Made by a program: the position numbers and the translations under genes. The notes under the pieces are model-generated. The model searched no databases, was not told the origin of the DNA, and worked only from the letters and a program-made list of their open reading frames with translations. Of a DNA stretch of 64,000 nucleotides, positions 22,442 through 35,465 are shown piece by piece; the stretch's first letter is position 1, and the number at the start of each line of letters is the position of its first letter. The stretch spans positions 260,395,042-260,459,041 of the forward strand of contig NC_084795.1 of the NCBI RefSeq assembly GCF_963169125.1, read 5' to 3'. The DNA is from Humulus lupulus (taxonomy: Eukaryota > Streptophyta > Magnoliopsida > Rosales > Cannabaceae).

Positions 22442-23462
22442 TCTCACTCTTAAGGGAATTCTTCAAAGATTGGATTCCAAAACATAGTTCTTCTAGCTTG
22501 TGAGTGTTTGATGATTTCAGACTCATCGGGCTCAAAAATTTTAGAAATTCGGAAAAGGTGATTAAAATTATTAGAAGTGTATTTCGATTCAACCTCTTCC
22601 AAAATAAGTGTATCGATCATATATGATTGGAAACAGTCATCGTTATCAGGTGGTTGTTTTCCAATGTGGAAAACATTAATTTCTAGAGTCATGTTCCCGA
22701 AAGAGATTTTCTTGAGACCATTCCTATAGTTAATGAGTGCATTTTCTATTGCGACGAAAGGTATACCGAGAATAATGGGAAATTTGGACTCTATAATCAC
22801 TTCAGATTGAGTGTCCAAGATGAGAAAATCAACGGGGTAATAGAATTTTTCAATTTGAATCAGAACGTCTTCAACTATTCCCCGAGGTTTCTTGACTGAT
22901 CGATCGGCCAGTTGTAGCACCATAGATGTGGGCTTGAGTTCTCCTAGACCTAACTGCAAGTAAATTGAATATGGCATGATATTTACACTTGCTCCTAAGT
23001 CTATAAGGGCTTGACCAAATTCCTGTTCCCCAATTTGACATGAGATGGTGGGACAACCAGGATCTTTGTTCTAAGGCAGTGTCTTGCAGTCAATTACCGC
23101 ACTAGCTTGTTCTGTCAAGAATGCAATTTTTTTGACATGTGCTTTAACGGTGCACAAATCCTTGATAACTGTGGCATGAGTCGGCACTTGTTTGATCACA
23201 TGCAACAATGGAAAGTTAATCTTCACTTGTGTTAAAAGGTATAGGATTTTACCATGATTTTCCAGTACCTTTCCAATGGATTTCAAAGCTTGAGGAAAGG
23301 GCGCCTTTACTGGAATGCTTATTGGCACATCATCATCTGGAGCGGGCATTGACGTACTCGTTGTCTTAGTTAACGGTGAAATCGTACTTTGACCACTTCG
23401 AGTAGTGATGGCATTAACCTCTTTGAGATTTGTATCTGTAGAAGAGGAGGTTTGTGCCATGT
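22442..23462 (-). pseudogene. Protease region of element C
   Basis: Two adjacent minus-strand frames (23475-23071 and 22977-22450) cover the linker after gag and an aspartic protease. Recognisable text is VNAITTRSGQS near the start, then ALIDLGASVN at about 22990 (the D-x-GA catalytic loop) and LQLADRSVKKPRGIVEDVLIQIEKF with FPIILGIPF. Frame breaks separate the parts from each other and from the RT. The left end of the 23463 LTR cuts the gag side. Confidence 0.8.
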
Positions 23463-24797
23463 TGTAACGTCCCAAAGTACCTAATAAGGCTTAGGGCCTT
23501 GATTAGGGGGTCAGGATGGTAAATTATGGAAATTATGTGTATATGTGATATATATGTATATCATTATATGATTATGTGAGTTATATTATAATATGACTTG
23601 ATATGCATGTTTAGGTGTATTAGATATGCATGTGGGCATGTTTCTGATTAAAATGGCAACTTTCGTAACTTGGCCCATTATGGGTATATTTGGCATATGT
23701 GTGATATATGTGTGAGACCACATCATTATGTGGATATATTTGGGTTACTCGGCACGAGACGATCCTAGGGAGCAAGCTAGTAGGAAAGTCACAATGGGAC
23801 CAATGCTTGACTCGGGGAAAGTCAAGGGGTAGTTTGGGTATTTAGTACATTGCCAGGATATTGGGTAATGGGAATAGATATTTAAGGATATATTTGAAGT
23901 TAGTGAGATCAGGAGGGAATTCTGGGGATTTTGACTATTTTGCCATCGGTGACGTTTTTGGGTACCCCAAGCTTTGGGATTTGCTTAAGGTTACTTAATC
24001 TCAAAGTAACATGATAGAAATAGAAACATGTTTAAACTCTCTCGCTCTCTGTGTGTGTGTCTCTCTCTCTCGTTCTCCTTTTTGACGATTGATAGCATTT
24101 TCGAACTAAACTCGAGTTTTAGAGCTCGGATTCAAGCAAGGTTAGAGTCAACGATTCTAGGAAAGATTAGAAGCTTGATAGTCGGAGGATTTAGCTGGGA
24201 AACAACATAATCATAGGTAATCTAAGTTTTAAGTTTCTGAGTTTTTTTTCCTTATGCTTGGATTGGATTTTATGATTTTGATGAGTTTTAATCCGAAGTA
24301 AAGTCAAGTTTGTTGCCCGGGATGTACCATTGATGTTTTGGGATTGAGTTGTGGGTTTGGTTTTGTTTTGGGATGAGTTTTGGAGGATTTGAATTATAGA
24401 AAAGCTGGGTTCACGGGGTCACGACGCGACCTTGTTCTTAGGCACACCGACCCTCATGAACCCAGGGGCATGGACGGTTCTCTAAACCGTTAATGCGCCG
24501 CGATGCCTGATAGGCTGCGCTGCGGCCTGTGTCCAGTGTTTTTTGGGGCTGGGCTCTCTGGTTGTGAGAGTTGCGACTATAAATGGTGGGGTGTCGCGAC
24601 CCTTATTGGGTGCGCCATAGCACAAATGGGAGTTTTTGGCCAATGAAGGTTTTGAGAGCGAGAACTCAAACCTTAGGGCTCGGGATCGATCCTACAACCC
24701 ACTTTAGTAGGATTCGATGTCCTAGAGGCTAGGACTTGGTCTGGAAGCCTGTGTTTACTTGTTATTGATAGGATTCTATACTTGGTTGTGACTAGGT

Positions 24798-27567
24798 TGT
24801 AACGCCCCAACTCCAGGGACCGCTACAGTGCACATTTCAAATAGTGCTAAACTCGCTAATCGAGTCATTTGGCCATAAACGTGTAACTAAGTATGATTAC
24901 GGTTTAGGGGTTAAAAACTTTGGTTAAGATAAAATGTTTCACTAGAACGTTTACTGTATACATTGGGATCCCAAAAAATATAATTTCAGAGTCTATTACA
25001 AGAAAGTGTTTACAACAGGCCGTTCTAAGCGGCAAAACAGGGTTCAGCCCTAGTTCCTCTTTCAAACCTCGCCCAAGTACTGGTCGAGCAGCTGCATATG
25101 TACACGTCATCACCTAAGCTCTCTAACTCAAGGATGGTCCAGCTTCCTTTTGCCTTTACCTGCACCACAAAGCACCCGTGAGCCGAAGCCCAGCAAGAAA
25201 ACTCATATGCTCATAAACAGTCATATCATGATATCAAACCATATCTGGCATGCCTAGCAAACATAGCTTTATTCAAGCATGCAAATGACCTCAAACAATT
25301 CTGGGGTATCCAGGATAAGAAATCCTGGCCTTCCGATTGGAGGACTATCAAGTCAATCCTAATCAGATGAGTGTCGCAGCACTTGAGGATCTGATAAACC
25401 ATGCTGAGTGTCCGACAAGCAGGTCACTAATTCAAATGGAGGAGTGACTGTTAGGTAAGCCACTAGCCCCAACAGGTTCTGGTAAACCATACTGAGTGAC
25501 TGACAAGCAAGTCACTAATTCAAATGGAAGAATGGCTGTTGGGTAGCCACTAGCCTTCAACAGGTTCTGGTAAACCATACTGAGTGACCGACAAGCGAGT
25601 CACTAGATCAAATGGAAGAGTGGCTTCTAGTTAAGCCACTAGCCTTCAAGCGCTTATAATGTTCATCGACCTTGAGGTCGGTCCGGCATTAATTCTCTTT
25701 GAGTCATTCAATGCAGATAGTTGATTAGATCTAATCTTTGTTGGCTTGCGTGATACACTCTAAGGTCGTTCTGACTAATGAGTCAGTGCAACGTGACCAG
25801 TGCCCAGTACCACTTCCGAACCTGACTAATGAGTCACAGCTTCACAGTTGATACTAGCACCTTTGCCAAATCTGACTAATTAGTCAGTTCCATGCACAGG
25901 TAAGCAATGCTATCAATGTGTATCATATGCCAATTATCCAAGAATAGGGCATTAAGCATGCTTACTAAACAGTTGCTAGCATAATTATGATCATGCACAA
26001 ACACAGAGACTCAAGCTCTGACCAATCTTATATTCATCGTTCATGGCATGCCCTAATCACATGTTTCTCGTGCATCACATGCATCACACTTAATCATCCA
26101 GCATGCCTCAATAATAACCATATGCAAATGGGCAAAATTGCCAAGCATACATTATGCTATCAATGTTCACATTCAACATCCAGCATGCATCGATCACAGC
26201 CATGCATGTCACATATGGGGTGCAGTTTTCTTACCTTGGGTTCGAGCAAGAATTAATAAAAGAAACGACCCTTGAGAACGATCAACTTTTAGTCATTTAG
26301 CGGTCACCTAGTCATAACCAAGAAAATATAGGATTCATCAATGAAAATGAAAGCAAAGGTTTCCAAACCAATATCTAGCCTCCGGGACATCAATCCACAC
26401 TTAACCGGGTAGTAAGACCGACCTCGAGGCCTTAAGCTAGCATCCCCAAGTCAAAAACCCATTTCTGGCCAAAAATGCCTTGATGGGCCGCGACTCACCC
26501 TCAGACAGAAGCATAATTCTTCCCAGAAACACACTCAGGCCGCGGCACACCCTAGCCAGGCCGCGGCACATTACGCAAACCAGCAACAGTCAGATTTTCT
26601 TCCCCTGCGTTTCCCTCGAAACCAAACCTTCAAACTAGTCCCAAACCTCAACCTAACATCCAATTCAACCACTAAACATCATCTACAACTCACCCACATC
26701 AAAACCCAAGTTAAACATCAACTAAACTTCCATTAATTCCAACTATTTACCAAGAAATCACAAGCTGAAAGTTTAAAGCCAAAACAGAGTATACCATGAA
26801 ACTAATGGCTGGAACTTACCTCAAACTTGATTTTGAATCCCCTTTAATGGCTGAATCAAGTTCCTAAGCTCCCACCTTTGATCTCCTAGCTTAACTCCTC
26901 AATTTGGACTCTCAAAATTCAAAGGAAAGTGAAGGGAAGAACATGTATGGGAGAGAAGAAGAAGATGAGGATGAGACTCTGTTTTGGTTCTGTTTTTCTA
27001 CAGCCTTAAAGTCCATATAAATCCAATCCAATGACCTAAATACCCCTAGGTCACTTAAGGTTCCTAAAGCCACCCCAAGGGAAAAATTGTCATTTCCAAC
27101 CTATACCGTTAATTATAATTAACGCTCTCCAATTTCTGCTAATCTCAAAATTATCAAATACCGATAATTCACATCCCGTTACCCTTTAATTCCCGGCAAC
27201 GTTCTAATCACCAAATTACCTCGAGACTCACTCCGAGCCCCGAACTTAATCCCGTTATGACTAGACCGAAAACTTGCATTCCCATGATCGTCTCATGCCG
27301 AATGGATCGAACCAATCCACATATAATGTGGAAAAATTTATAATTCACCCATATGCATGAAATTACACAATCACGCTCCCAACGGCCAAATTACCAAAAT
27401 GCCCTTGCAATTAAAATATGAGACCATATGCATGCATTCACCATCATATAATAATATAATTCACATAAACATGCATATAATCATTAAATACCATAATAAA
27501 TCAATTATGGCCCTCCCGGCCTCCTAATCAAGGTCCTAAACCTTATTAGGAAATTTGGGGCATTACA
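24798..27567 (-). mobile_element. Nested solo LTR of the same family, opposite orientation
   Basis: It begins TGTAACGCCCC and ends GGGGCATTACA, the reverse-complement arrangement of its host LTR. The host sequence AGGT is duplicated on both sides (24794-24797 and 27568-27571). Length is 2770 bp. Internal landmarks are three GACAAGCNAGTCACTA repeat units (25410-25650), a G/C-rich module (26480-26580) and GGTGCAGTTTTCTTACC near 26220. Confidence 0.85.
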
Positions 27568-27839
27568 AGGTTATCGCTAGGGGCTCAGAACCGGGATCGT
27601 GCTCGAAGGTCGTTCATTCGTAACCTGTACTTGGACCAAAGGTAAGAAAGCTACACCCAGTATGTGATACATGTGACTATGGCTTGGCCCGAACTGTTAA
27701 ACATGAATATGAATAGGGCATGAATGCCTGAGAATGTGCATGATTATGATTATGCTTATGATTGTTGATTAATCATGTTGAATGCTTTGTATTTGGATAT
27801 TTGATATATGATATATGATATATGCTTGTCTACATTATC

Positions 27840-28260
27840 TGATTGAGAAAGGCTTGAGTTATGAGTCAAGGACGGCAATAGCGCATTGAGCGCTGGTCGT
27901 TTTGGTTAGGCTAACCAGGAGTGCATCATACACTTGTCTGACCTATTGGTCATGGAAAATTCAGCGCCAGGTACGCTGGGCCAGCTCCAAGGCTGGTTAT
28001 ATAGAGGATAGGGCAATGGGCTCCAGGGTGACTTATTAGTCCCATATCCTAGGGCTGGGCTTTGGACTTGACTTATGAGTCAAGAACGACATTAGCACGT
28101 TGAGTGCTGGTCGAAAAACATTGACTTATAAGTTAAGGATTGTAATAGAGTTGAGTGCTGGTCGAAAAGCATTGACTTATAAGTCAAGGACGACAATAGC
28201 GCGTTGAGCGCTGTTCGAAAAGCATTGACTTATAAGTCAAGGGCGAAAATAGTGTGCTGA
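27840..28260. repeat. Tandem repeats with a 16-bp TTGACTTATAAGTCAA palindrome
   Basis: Units of about 50-55 bp carry a GACTTATnAGTCAAGGACGACAATAGCGCGTTGAGCGCTGGTCG pattern in diverged form. The 16-mer TTGACTTATAAGTCAA is perfectly self-complementary at 28172-28187 and 28225-28240, with one mismatch at 28121-28136. Related arrays occur in the other LTRs of the family. Confidence 0.75.
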
Positions 28261-29039
28261 GAGTTGGTCGATATGATTATGCCTAATCAGGAGTGTGACA
28301 TACGCTTGACCGACCTATTGGTCGTGGAAAACTCAGCACCAGGTACGCCAGGCCAGCTCCAAGGCTGGTTATACAAAAGATAGGGCAAAGGGCCCCAGGT
28401 TTACTCATTAGTATCATATCCTAGGGCGCCGAGCCCCAGTATGATTCATTAATCATGTATTTTGGGCATTGGGCTCCGCTATGATTCATTGATCATTTAT
28501 CTTGGGTTATGGGCCCCATATGATGTTGTAGTCATTTATATGAATGTTATGCATGCATGAGTAGGGTTATTACTGCTATGCATGCTTATTATGGTTTGGT
28601 AACATGTTATTAACTGCTTATGAGCATGTTTAAGTTTTCTTGCTGAGTCTTGGCTCACGGGTGCTATATGGTGCAGGTAAGGGGAAAAGAAAGTTGGACC
28701 ATCCTTGAGTTGGAGAGATTCAGTGACGATGTGTACATATGCGGTTGCTCAACCACCATGGCCGAGGTTTTAAAAAGGAACTAGGGTCAAACCCTACTTT
28801 GCCGCTAAGGTCGGTTGGTTGTAACTTTTCAATTGCAATTAACCTTTCTAAATGTAGTTTGGGATCCCATGCATGGAAGTAAATGTTTTAGTGAAACAGT
28901 TGTGCCTTTTGACCAAAATTTTTAACCCTAAACTATTAATCACGTTTAGTTACACGATTATGACCAAATGACGTGTTTAGCGAGTTTATCACTATTTAAA
29001 CTACACAGTGTAACGGTCCTTGAGTAGTAGGGCGTTACA

Positions 29040-30290
29040 CACGTGTTGCCTTTTTTGATGGATTAGAGGTTGAGCGGGAAGTCTACCATGCTCTTGAATT
29101 ATCAAAGTAACTTTGTCATTTGGCTTTTTTTGTCTTTGGTAGTTGTTGCTACCCAGGCCTCCATTGGCTCCCAGATGCTTGGTTTGAATCCTTCCAGCTG
29201 AAATTTGGATGGTTGTGCCAACTGGGATTGTAAGTTTTTGAGAAAGGGTTATAAGGCTTCTTATAATCCCCTAAAACATTGCATTGTTCCTCATTTTCTC
29301 CTCTTAACTCACCAAGAGTAGGGCACTCTTGCGGTTGATGTTCCATTCATCCACATATGAAGCATGGATCTCCTGTCTCTACTTTTACGGCAATGTGGAT
29401 TCCTCTACCTTCTTGAGTTTTGAAAGCCTCGAATTGTTTTCTTAATGATTCAATTTGGCTTTTGACGATGTCATCTTCCCTCAATTGGTAGATTTTGTTT
29501 GATCGTGGCTTGTCCATAGGACTTGGTCCATTTCATGTGTAGGACTTTTCAGCGAGATCGTCGAGGTACTCGAAAGCTTCATCGGGATATTTTTTAAGGA
29601 ATTCTCCATTGCACATCATTTGTACGAATTATCTTGTCCGGTTGTGAGACTGTCATAGAAATAGCTGACCAGACGCCAGCTTTCGTATCCATGAAGTGGG
29701 CATTGATTTATCAAATCTCTAAACCTCTCCTAGACCTGATGGAAAGTTCCATGGTCTTTCTGGATGAAGGTAAAGATTTGCCTCTTAAGGCTGCTAGTCT
29801 TATGGGGTGGAAAATATTTGGCAAAGAATGTTTTTGTCATTTCATCCCATGTTCTGATAGATCTAGGCCTTAAGGAATACAACTAGCTTTTTGCTTTGTC
29901 TTTGAGAGAGAAAGGAAAGAACTTCAATCTCACAATGTCGGTGACATCAGCTCGATTGTTGAATGTAGCCATCACCTTTTCAAATTCTCATATATGCACG
30001 TACAAACTCTCATTTTCCAACCCATGGAAGGTTGGTAAAAGGTTAATCATGCCAGGTTTGAAATCGAAATTTGGCATATTGTTGGGATACATTATGCATG
30101 AAGGTGTGATTGTACGCGTAGGATGTAAATAATCTTGTATCGTTCTAGGTTGGACTTCATCTTAATGAGCCATCGTGGGTGGTTCAAGAAGTCTCAGTGA
30201 ATTAGGTGAATGTGAACGAATGGAAGAAGATGACAAGTTAGGAGAGTTCTCTAAAGCTTCTACTTGTTGTCTCACAAATCTCCCTAGTGC
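29040..30290 (-). pseudogene. gag of Athila-like element C
   Basis: Reading the minus strand in broken frames gives RDALGRFVRQQVEALENSPN at the start, then RTIQDYLHPTRT, FKPGMINLLPTFHGLENESL, RLKFFPFSLKDKAKSWLYSL, WDEMTKTFFAKYFP, FHQVWERFRDLINQCPLHGY and finally KTYNPSWHNHPNFSWKDSNQ, the Athila gag landmarks. A zinc knuckle (CFICG then EHQPQECPTL) has an in-frame stop in its middle. Several other stops and a frameshift make it non-functional. It is cut from its protease by the 23463-29039 LTR. Confidence 0.85.
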
Positions 30291-30843
30291 ATCTCTATTT
30301 TGTAGCATAAATATTTTTTTTTTCTTCTTTTTGTAAGTATTATAAGCAGAAGTGTGTAATAGTGTAATAAATATACACCAAAAATGTTCCCAGGCCAATT
30401 GGGAAGGCTGCCAAGGTACCACTTTAGGCCCAAGAGCATTTCTAGAACTCCCCGAGGTTCTTAGAAAAGGTTGGAGGGTAACGCTAACACAGACCTTATT
30501 TAATAACTAATTTTTTTAAGGCTGAACAAGTTTGGTTTTTACTGATTTTCAAAATTACACAAATGTTCTCAATACTTTATTTTTTATGCTTTAAAATTTT
30601 ATGATTCAAAGTTTTATGCTTTTTTTTTTATAGAAAAAGCCTAATTCTAGAAAATAAAATTCTAAACCTAAAAGTAAGAGAAAATAAATAAATAAAATAA
30701 TGATAAAAATGAATAAATAAAAAGAAACTAAAATTGAAAATTAGTGAGAAAAAAAATTAAAAGAGAACTAAAAACAATTATATTTTTTCTAAAATAAAAA
30801 TAAATAAATTCAATATGCAAACCTTTAATTGTAAAATTACATC
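30291..30843 (-). other. Untranslated leader of element C
   Basis: Strongly AT-rich stretch between gag and the primer-binding site, with A-tracts from 30650 to 30820. No coding frame is supported. Confidence 0.55.
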
Positions 30844-30863
30844 ACCGGCAACGGTGCCAAAAA
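30844..30863 (-). promoter_or_regulatory. Primer-binding site of element C
   Basis: The minus strand reads TGGCACCGTTGCCGGTGA next to the LTR end at 30865. This is the Athila-type PBS seen in many plant elements and places the 5' LTR to the right. Confidence 0.8.
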
Positions 30864-30864
30864 T

Positions 30865-32323
30865 TGATATCACCTAATAAACTCCTAAGCAGTTGCAGTA
30901 GTAATCAGGCTATGTCGTATCCACAAAGATGTCAAATATAAGTAAAAAGAAATATTAGTAAATTAGAAATAAGAAACTTAGAAATAATGTAACTTTGAAA
31001 AAGAATAATTTTTAAACACTAAATAAACAAAATTGAAGAATTAAAATCAGAAAGAAAATATGGAAGGCACAAGTTTCATTCATGCAAACATATATATATA
31101 TATATATTAATAAAATTGATTCATTCTACTCAACTATAATTCTACACCATTAATTATAGTTGAAATATATATATATATATAATAAAACTAACCTTAAAAT
31201 ATGTTCTTAATTAAATTATACTAACTTCTAATTTTAAAAACCTACCATATTATATACCTTAGAGTGACAAAATACCAATATTAGAATCCAGTAAAAAGCA
31301 TATAATATAACAAATATCATAAATTAAATCAAGAGCCTAAATTACATAAGAAGAGCATATAGACTTATGTAAAAGACACCAATAAACTTAGAATAAAAAT
31401 TAGAAGAAAATGAATTTAATTATAACAAATATATAGAAATGAAGATCAAAAAAAGAATCAATATATAAAAAATATAATGTGAAACATGAACTTCACTCTA
31501 GCATTTCCACAAGAGAATTTCGCCTAAAATAGGCATTGTTTTCACTCAAAAAGTATAAAAGAAAAATAAGAAATAATTGTATTTCTCTCTAACTCTACTC
31601 TCTACTCTTAATTCCATAATCTGATGCTTTTTCCCTACATATGACTCTATTTATAGTGGAAATAGGACCCAAAATGTTTTAAAATCATGTACAAAAGAGT
31701 GGAAAAAATGGAGCAATGTGGGACAAGTGGGAGACAAGTTGCAACAGTAAAGGAGACACATTGGCCACATGTCACACACTGGTTGGCTCGACAGGCAAGT
31801 GGCAACAGCCGCAAGTGAGTGGGGAAACAGTGTGACACATGTCGCGAAGTGGCAAGCTTGGCAGGAGTGTGGCAAGCGTGGTGGGTCGTGGCGTCAGGTG
31901 GCAGATGGAATGGCTGTAGGTGCGTCAGGTGGCTTGGTCGCATCAAGCGGCTTGGCTGGCAGGGGACACGTGTTGCGCGAAGGTGGCCTCAACTGGGCTC
32001 AGCTAGGCTCGATGCAGTTTGGCTCAGCGAACCGGAGGATGCCACGTGTCGGTTGCTGGTGGCAGGCTTTGTTTGGTCTGGGCTTGATTTGTCTTCAAAA
32101 ATGGCACTTTTTGTATGATTTCTTCAATTATAATTCTTTCTTTCTTCTTTCTTTTTCTTTGTGTCAAAATACATTTTATTTCTTGAAAATTAAACACAAA
32201 TTAAATTAAAATTAATATTTTCAAATATAAAATATATTACAATAAATCTATGAAAATATTAATTAAAACTTAATTAATTTTAAACTTTAAAACTAATAAA
32301 ATGATATTTTTGAGCACTAATCA
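30865..32323 (-). mobile_element. 5' LTR of Athila-like element C
   Basis: It begins TGATATCACC and ends GCACTAATCA. Landmarks are two (AT)n tracts (31088-31107; 31164-31181), a minus-strand TATA motif near 31645 (complement of CTCTATTTATAG) and a G/C-rich block (31690-32100) with long chance frames on both strands. The right flank, from 32324, is non-repetitive AT-rich DNA and may hold the TSD TTATG. The partner 3' LTR is off-window to the left. Confidence 0.8.
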
Positions 32324-33219
32324 TTATGTTGTATTGATTTTTGTTTTTTAAACATTTTGTGTTTAAAATTTTATTAGGGTAGGGTTACTTATGGGTACCC
32401 AATATCGTGTAACTAATCGTATCTAACCATACCCTACTCGTGTTGGGTTGTGGAATAGGCATACTTTACCCATACCCTACTCGTGTAGGGTCATGGAATA
32501 GGCATACCCTCGTATAAGAAAATGCTTAACCCAAATCAAACTCATTTAATAATCGTGTATAAAAAATGCAAACCCAACATGTTTACAAACAAGTTGACAT
32601 AACAAGACCCATATAACCCATTTACAAAAAAAAAAAATTGTCTTCTATTTATCTCAATATTTTAAGCTAATTATGTCATTTTTAACACATTTTATAACAT
32701 GTTTATGACCAATTTAATACATTTATGACCCATTTAACACTAATATGACCTATTTAACATTAATATGACTTTTTTATAATTTAATTAATATATTTTTAAA
32801 AACTAAATATAGTAAAGGGGTTGTTATCATGTCATTTTCACGTTAGGCAAGTCAACTAAAAAATGACCAGTTTAATAAACAGGTTAGGTATGTCGACCCG
32901 AAAATGATCCAAATACATTATTAATAAACCTAAACCAATTTTTTTGTGCAAATTTCGAGATCTTGTAATCGTGTCTAACCTGTTTAACCATAGCATACTA
33001 GTAATTGGTTAACATTCTAAAGCTGAAGAAACTAGTTACCACTTATTGTGCCTTTTTTTATAGTAACTTGTTACCACTCTAAATACTAAAACAAATGCTA
33101 ATCAATTATTGTCTCTAATTTTTTTAGATTTTGTGAAACTAGTAAAAGTTACTACTTTCAAACTATTACAAAATGTAGTAACTAGTTACTTTGTGGTGTT
33201 TCTTAGAGTTAGGTATACA
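32324..33219. other. AT-rich intergenic DNA with a short direct repeat
   Basis: No gene is seen. A roughly 40-bp unit with CATACCCTACTCGTGT and GGAATAGGCATAC occurs twice (about 32430-32475 and 32470-32510). Short ACTAGTTAC/GTAACTAGT motifs recur from 33025 on, and again beyond the neighbouring solo LTR (35494-35560), showing that the LTR landed inside this older repeat. It may be a non-coding transposon remnant. Confidence 0.4.
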
Positions 33220-33224
33220 AATCA

Positions 33225-35460
33225 TGTAACGTCCCAAAAATGTTAATAAGGTTTAGAATCTTGATTAGCATGCCGGGAGGGCATGATTGGATATATGTGT
33301 GATTTATTGATTAAATGTGTGACTATGTGGCATGCATGATTTATATGAATATATTTATATGCATGTTTATGGGTATTAAATATGCATGTGGACCCGTTCT
33401 TGTTTAGTAATGGCATATATGTAATTTTGGCCGGTTAAGGGCATAAATGTGATTATATGTGTTAAAAAGTTGAGACCACATTATTGTGTGGATATATTTG
33501 CAGTATACGGCTCGAGGCGATCTTAGTGGGTGGATTAGCGGAATAGTCACATCGGAGTTTAATAACCGGCTCAGGATGAGCCTAGGGGTATTTTGGGAAC
33601 TTAGAGAATATTTTGGGGTTTATTGAGTAATGAGTAAGCGTTTTGTGATTAGTTGTGCATGTTTCGAATAATTGGGAATTTTTAGGACGACTCAAAGAAT
33701 TAGTGGGAAACGGGGCAAATGAACGTTTTACCCTTAGGAGCAATTAAAGGGCTGGGTTAATATCAGGGGTAATTTGGTCTTTTGGTTAAAAGGTATATTC
33801 AGCTAAGACTTTAGGAAACAATCAGAACTTAGCAGAAACCTCTCAAGCACTCTCTCTCCCTCTCATTCACGTTCTCTCTCTCTCCCTCTCTTGTGCCTAG
33901 GGGAGTTTTAAACTTTGGAAGAGAGACTTAAGGAATTGGGCTTGAGGGTTAGGGAACTAAGGCTAGGATTTTGAGGTGCAGCTTAGAGACATCATTAGCA
34001 TCATCAAGGTAAGGGTTAAATTTCAATTGTTCTGCTGTTGTTGTGGGAGTTTATAAGCTTTTAAGTTCCAAAGGGGTTTTAATGAATTATGGGTTTTGAC
34101 AAGGATTTTGGGTTAGGATTTTAGGAGATTATGGTGATTTAAGTAGGCTATTGTGATATAATGGTCAAATTCTGGTTCTAGTGTAAGTTAGGATAGATTT
34201 TTGATGAATTAAGCTGGGGAAAAATGCTGAGAAACCCAGGGATTTCTGGGATCACGGGGGCACGTCGTGACCCAGTTCATGGGCGCCTCGGCTCGCGTGC
34301 CTCAGAAGGCCCTGGAAAGGCTGCTGACTTATGGGTGCATCGCGACCCTAGGGGGCAAGTCGCCACCTGCCTCCCCCTGAACAAGAGGCTGGGGCCTCTG
34401 ACTTGAGGCACGCTGTGACCCTTAGGGCCAAGTCGCAGCCCGCCTAGGCAGCCATAGCCTAGGTTGGTTTTTAGGCTCGGGGACTTAAACCTAAGCACTC
34501 GAGACGAATTCTACTACCCGGTTTAATGGAATTCGAGGTCCAGGAGGTTAGTATGTATTCCAAAACACTAATTGGATTAAATTTTGATAGTTATCCATTG
34601 TCGCTTGTGACTAGGGTTACCGTTAAGGCTCAGGACTGAGGATCATTCTCGGGACTGCTTTGCAACCTTCGTTCGGGACTCGAGGTAGGAAAACTGCACC
34701 CAAGTTGTAAATGGGATTGAGATTCCCTATAAATGAACATATGTGTTCTGTAACTTGTTTATCTGTTATGTGTGATGTGAAAATACGACCTAAGGGAGCC
34801 GGGGCTGATGTTGAATGTACTGAACGCAGCTCAGCCTAATCGAGTCGGGATCAACTAAATAACCAGAGGGCTCGGCCTAAGGGCGTCCGACCCCTATTTA
34901 ACTGTACTAAGGTTGATTTATATGTTTGGATTGAACTATTATCGCTGCCTAGTTTAGCACTTGTATTCTGCTGATTAATTGAACTGGTTGGTCTAAAGTT
35001 TGTTATATATATATATTTGATGCTATCTATGCTTGTTGATTAAAGTTTTCTTGCTGAGCCTTGGCTCACGGGTGCTACGTGGTGCATGTAAAGGCAAAGG
35101 AAAGCTGGACCAACCATGAGTTGGAGAGCTGTGGGGGCGGTGTGTACATTGGCAGCTGCTCGATTGCCATGACCGAGTGATTTACAGGGATTAGAGTTCA
35201 AAATTGTATTTTTCCATTTAGCCGGCTATTGTTGTAATAACTTTTGAGGGTTTTATCTACCATGTAAACACCTTTTTTTTTGGGATCCCATGAATCAAAC
35301 TCTTGTTTTAATGAAAGTCAACCATTCTACGATCAAAATCTTTTAACCCTAACTTTTCAGTTGACTTTAGAAACACATTTATGTTCAAATGACTTGATTA
35401 GCGAGTCTTGCACTATTTTAAACATACAGTGTAACGGTCTTGGTTATCTAGTGCGTTACA
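33225..35460 (+). mobile_element. Solo LTR of the TGTAACG family
   Basis: It begins TGTAACGTCCC and ends GTGCGTTACA, flanked by perfect TSDs AATCA (33220-33224 and 35461-35465). Length is 2236 bp. It contains the CT-rich tract (33845-33895), the G/C-rich module with GGGTCACGACG-type inverted repeats (34255-34445), AAAACTGCACCC (34689) and CTTGGCTCACGGGTGC (35065). No internal coding region. Confidence 0.9.
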
Positions 35461-35465
35461 AATCA

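Larger units (their letters stand above)
23463..29039 (+). mobile_element. Solo LTR of the TGTAACG family, split by a nested copy
   Basis: It begins TGTAACGTCCC and ends GGGCGTTACA. Flanks are CATGT (23458-23462) and CACGT (29040-29044), a TSD with one mismatch. Without the nested LTR it is about 2.8 kb. It holds a CT/GT microsatellite (24043-24070), a G/C-rich module (about 24415-24620), a large palindromic repeat field (27840-28260) and the TCTTGGCTCACGGGTGC block near 28650. It interrupts element C between protease and gag. No internal domains are present. Confidence 0.85.

Noticed and set aside
31647..32209. Overlapping open frames in the 5' LTR of element C
   Set aside because: Same reasons: within an LTR, low-complexity, and both strands open at once.
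32430..32510. Pararetrovirus-like or telomere-like CCCTA repeat
   Set aside because: ACCCTAC occurs only a few times in a longer non-telomeric unit, and there are no viral domains anywhere in the window.
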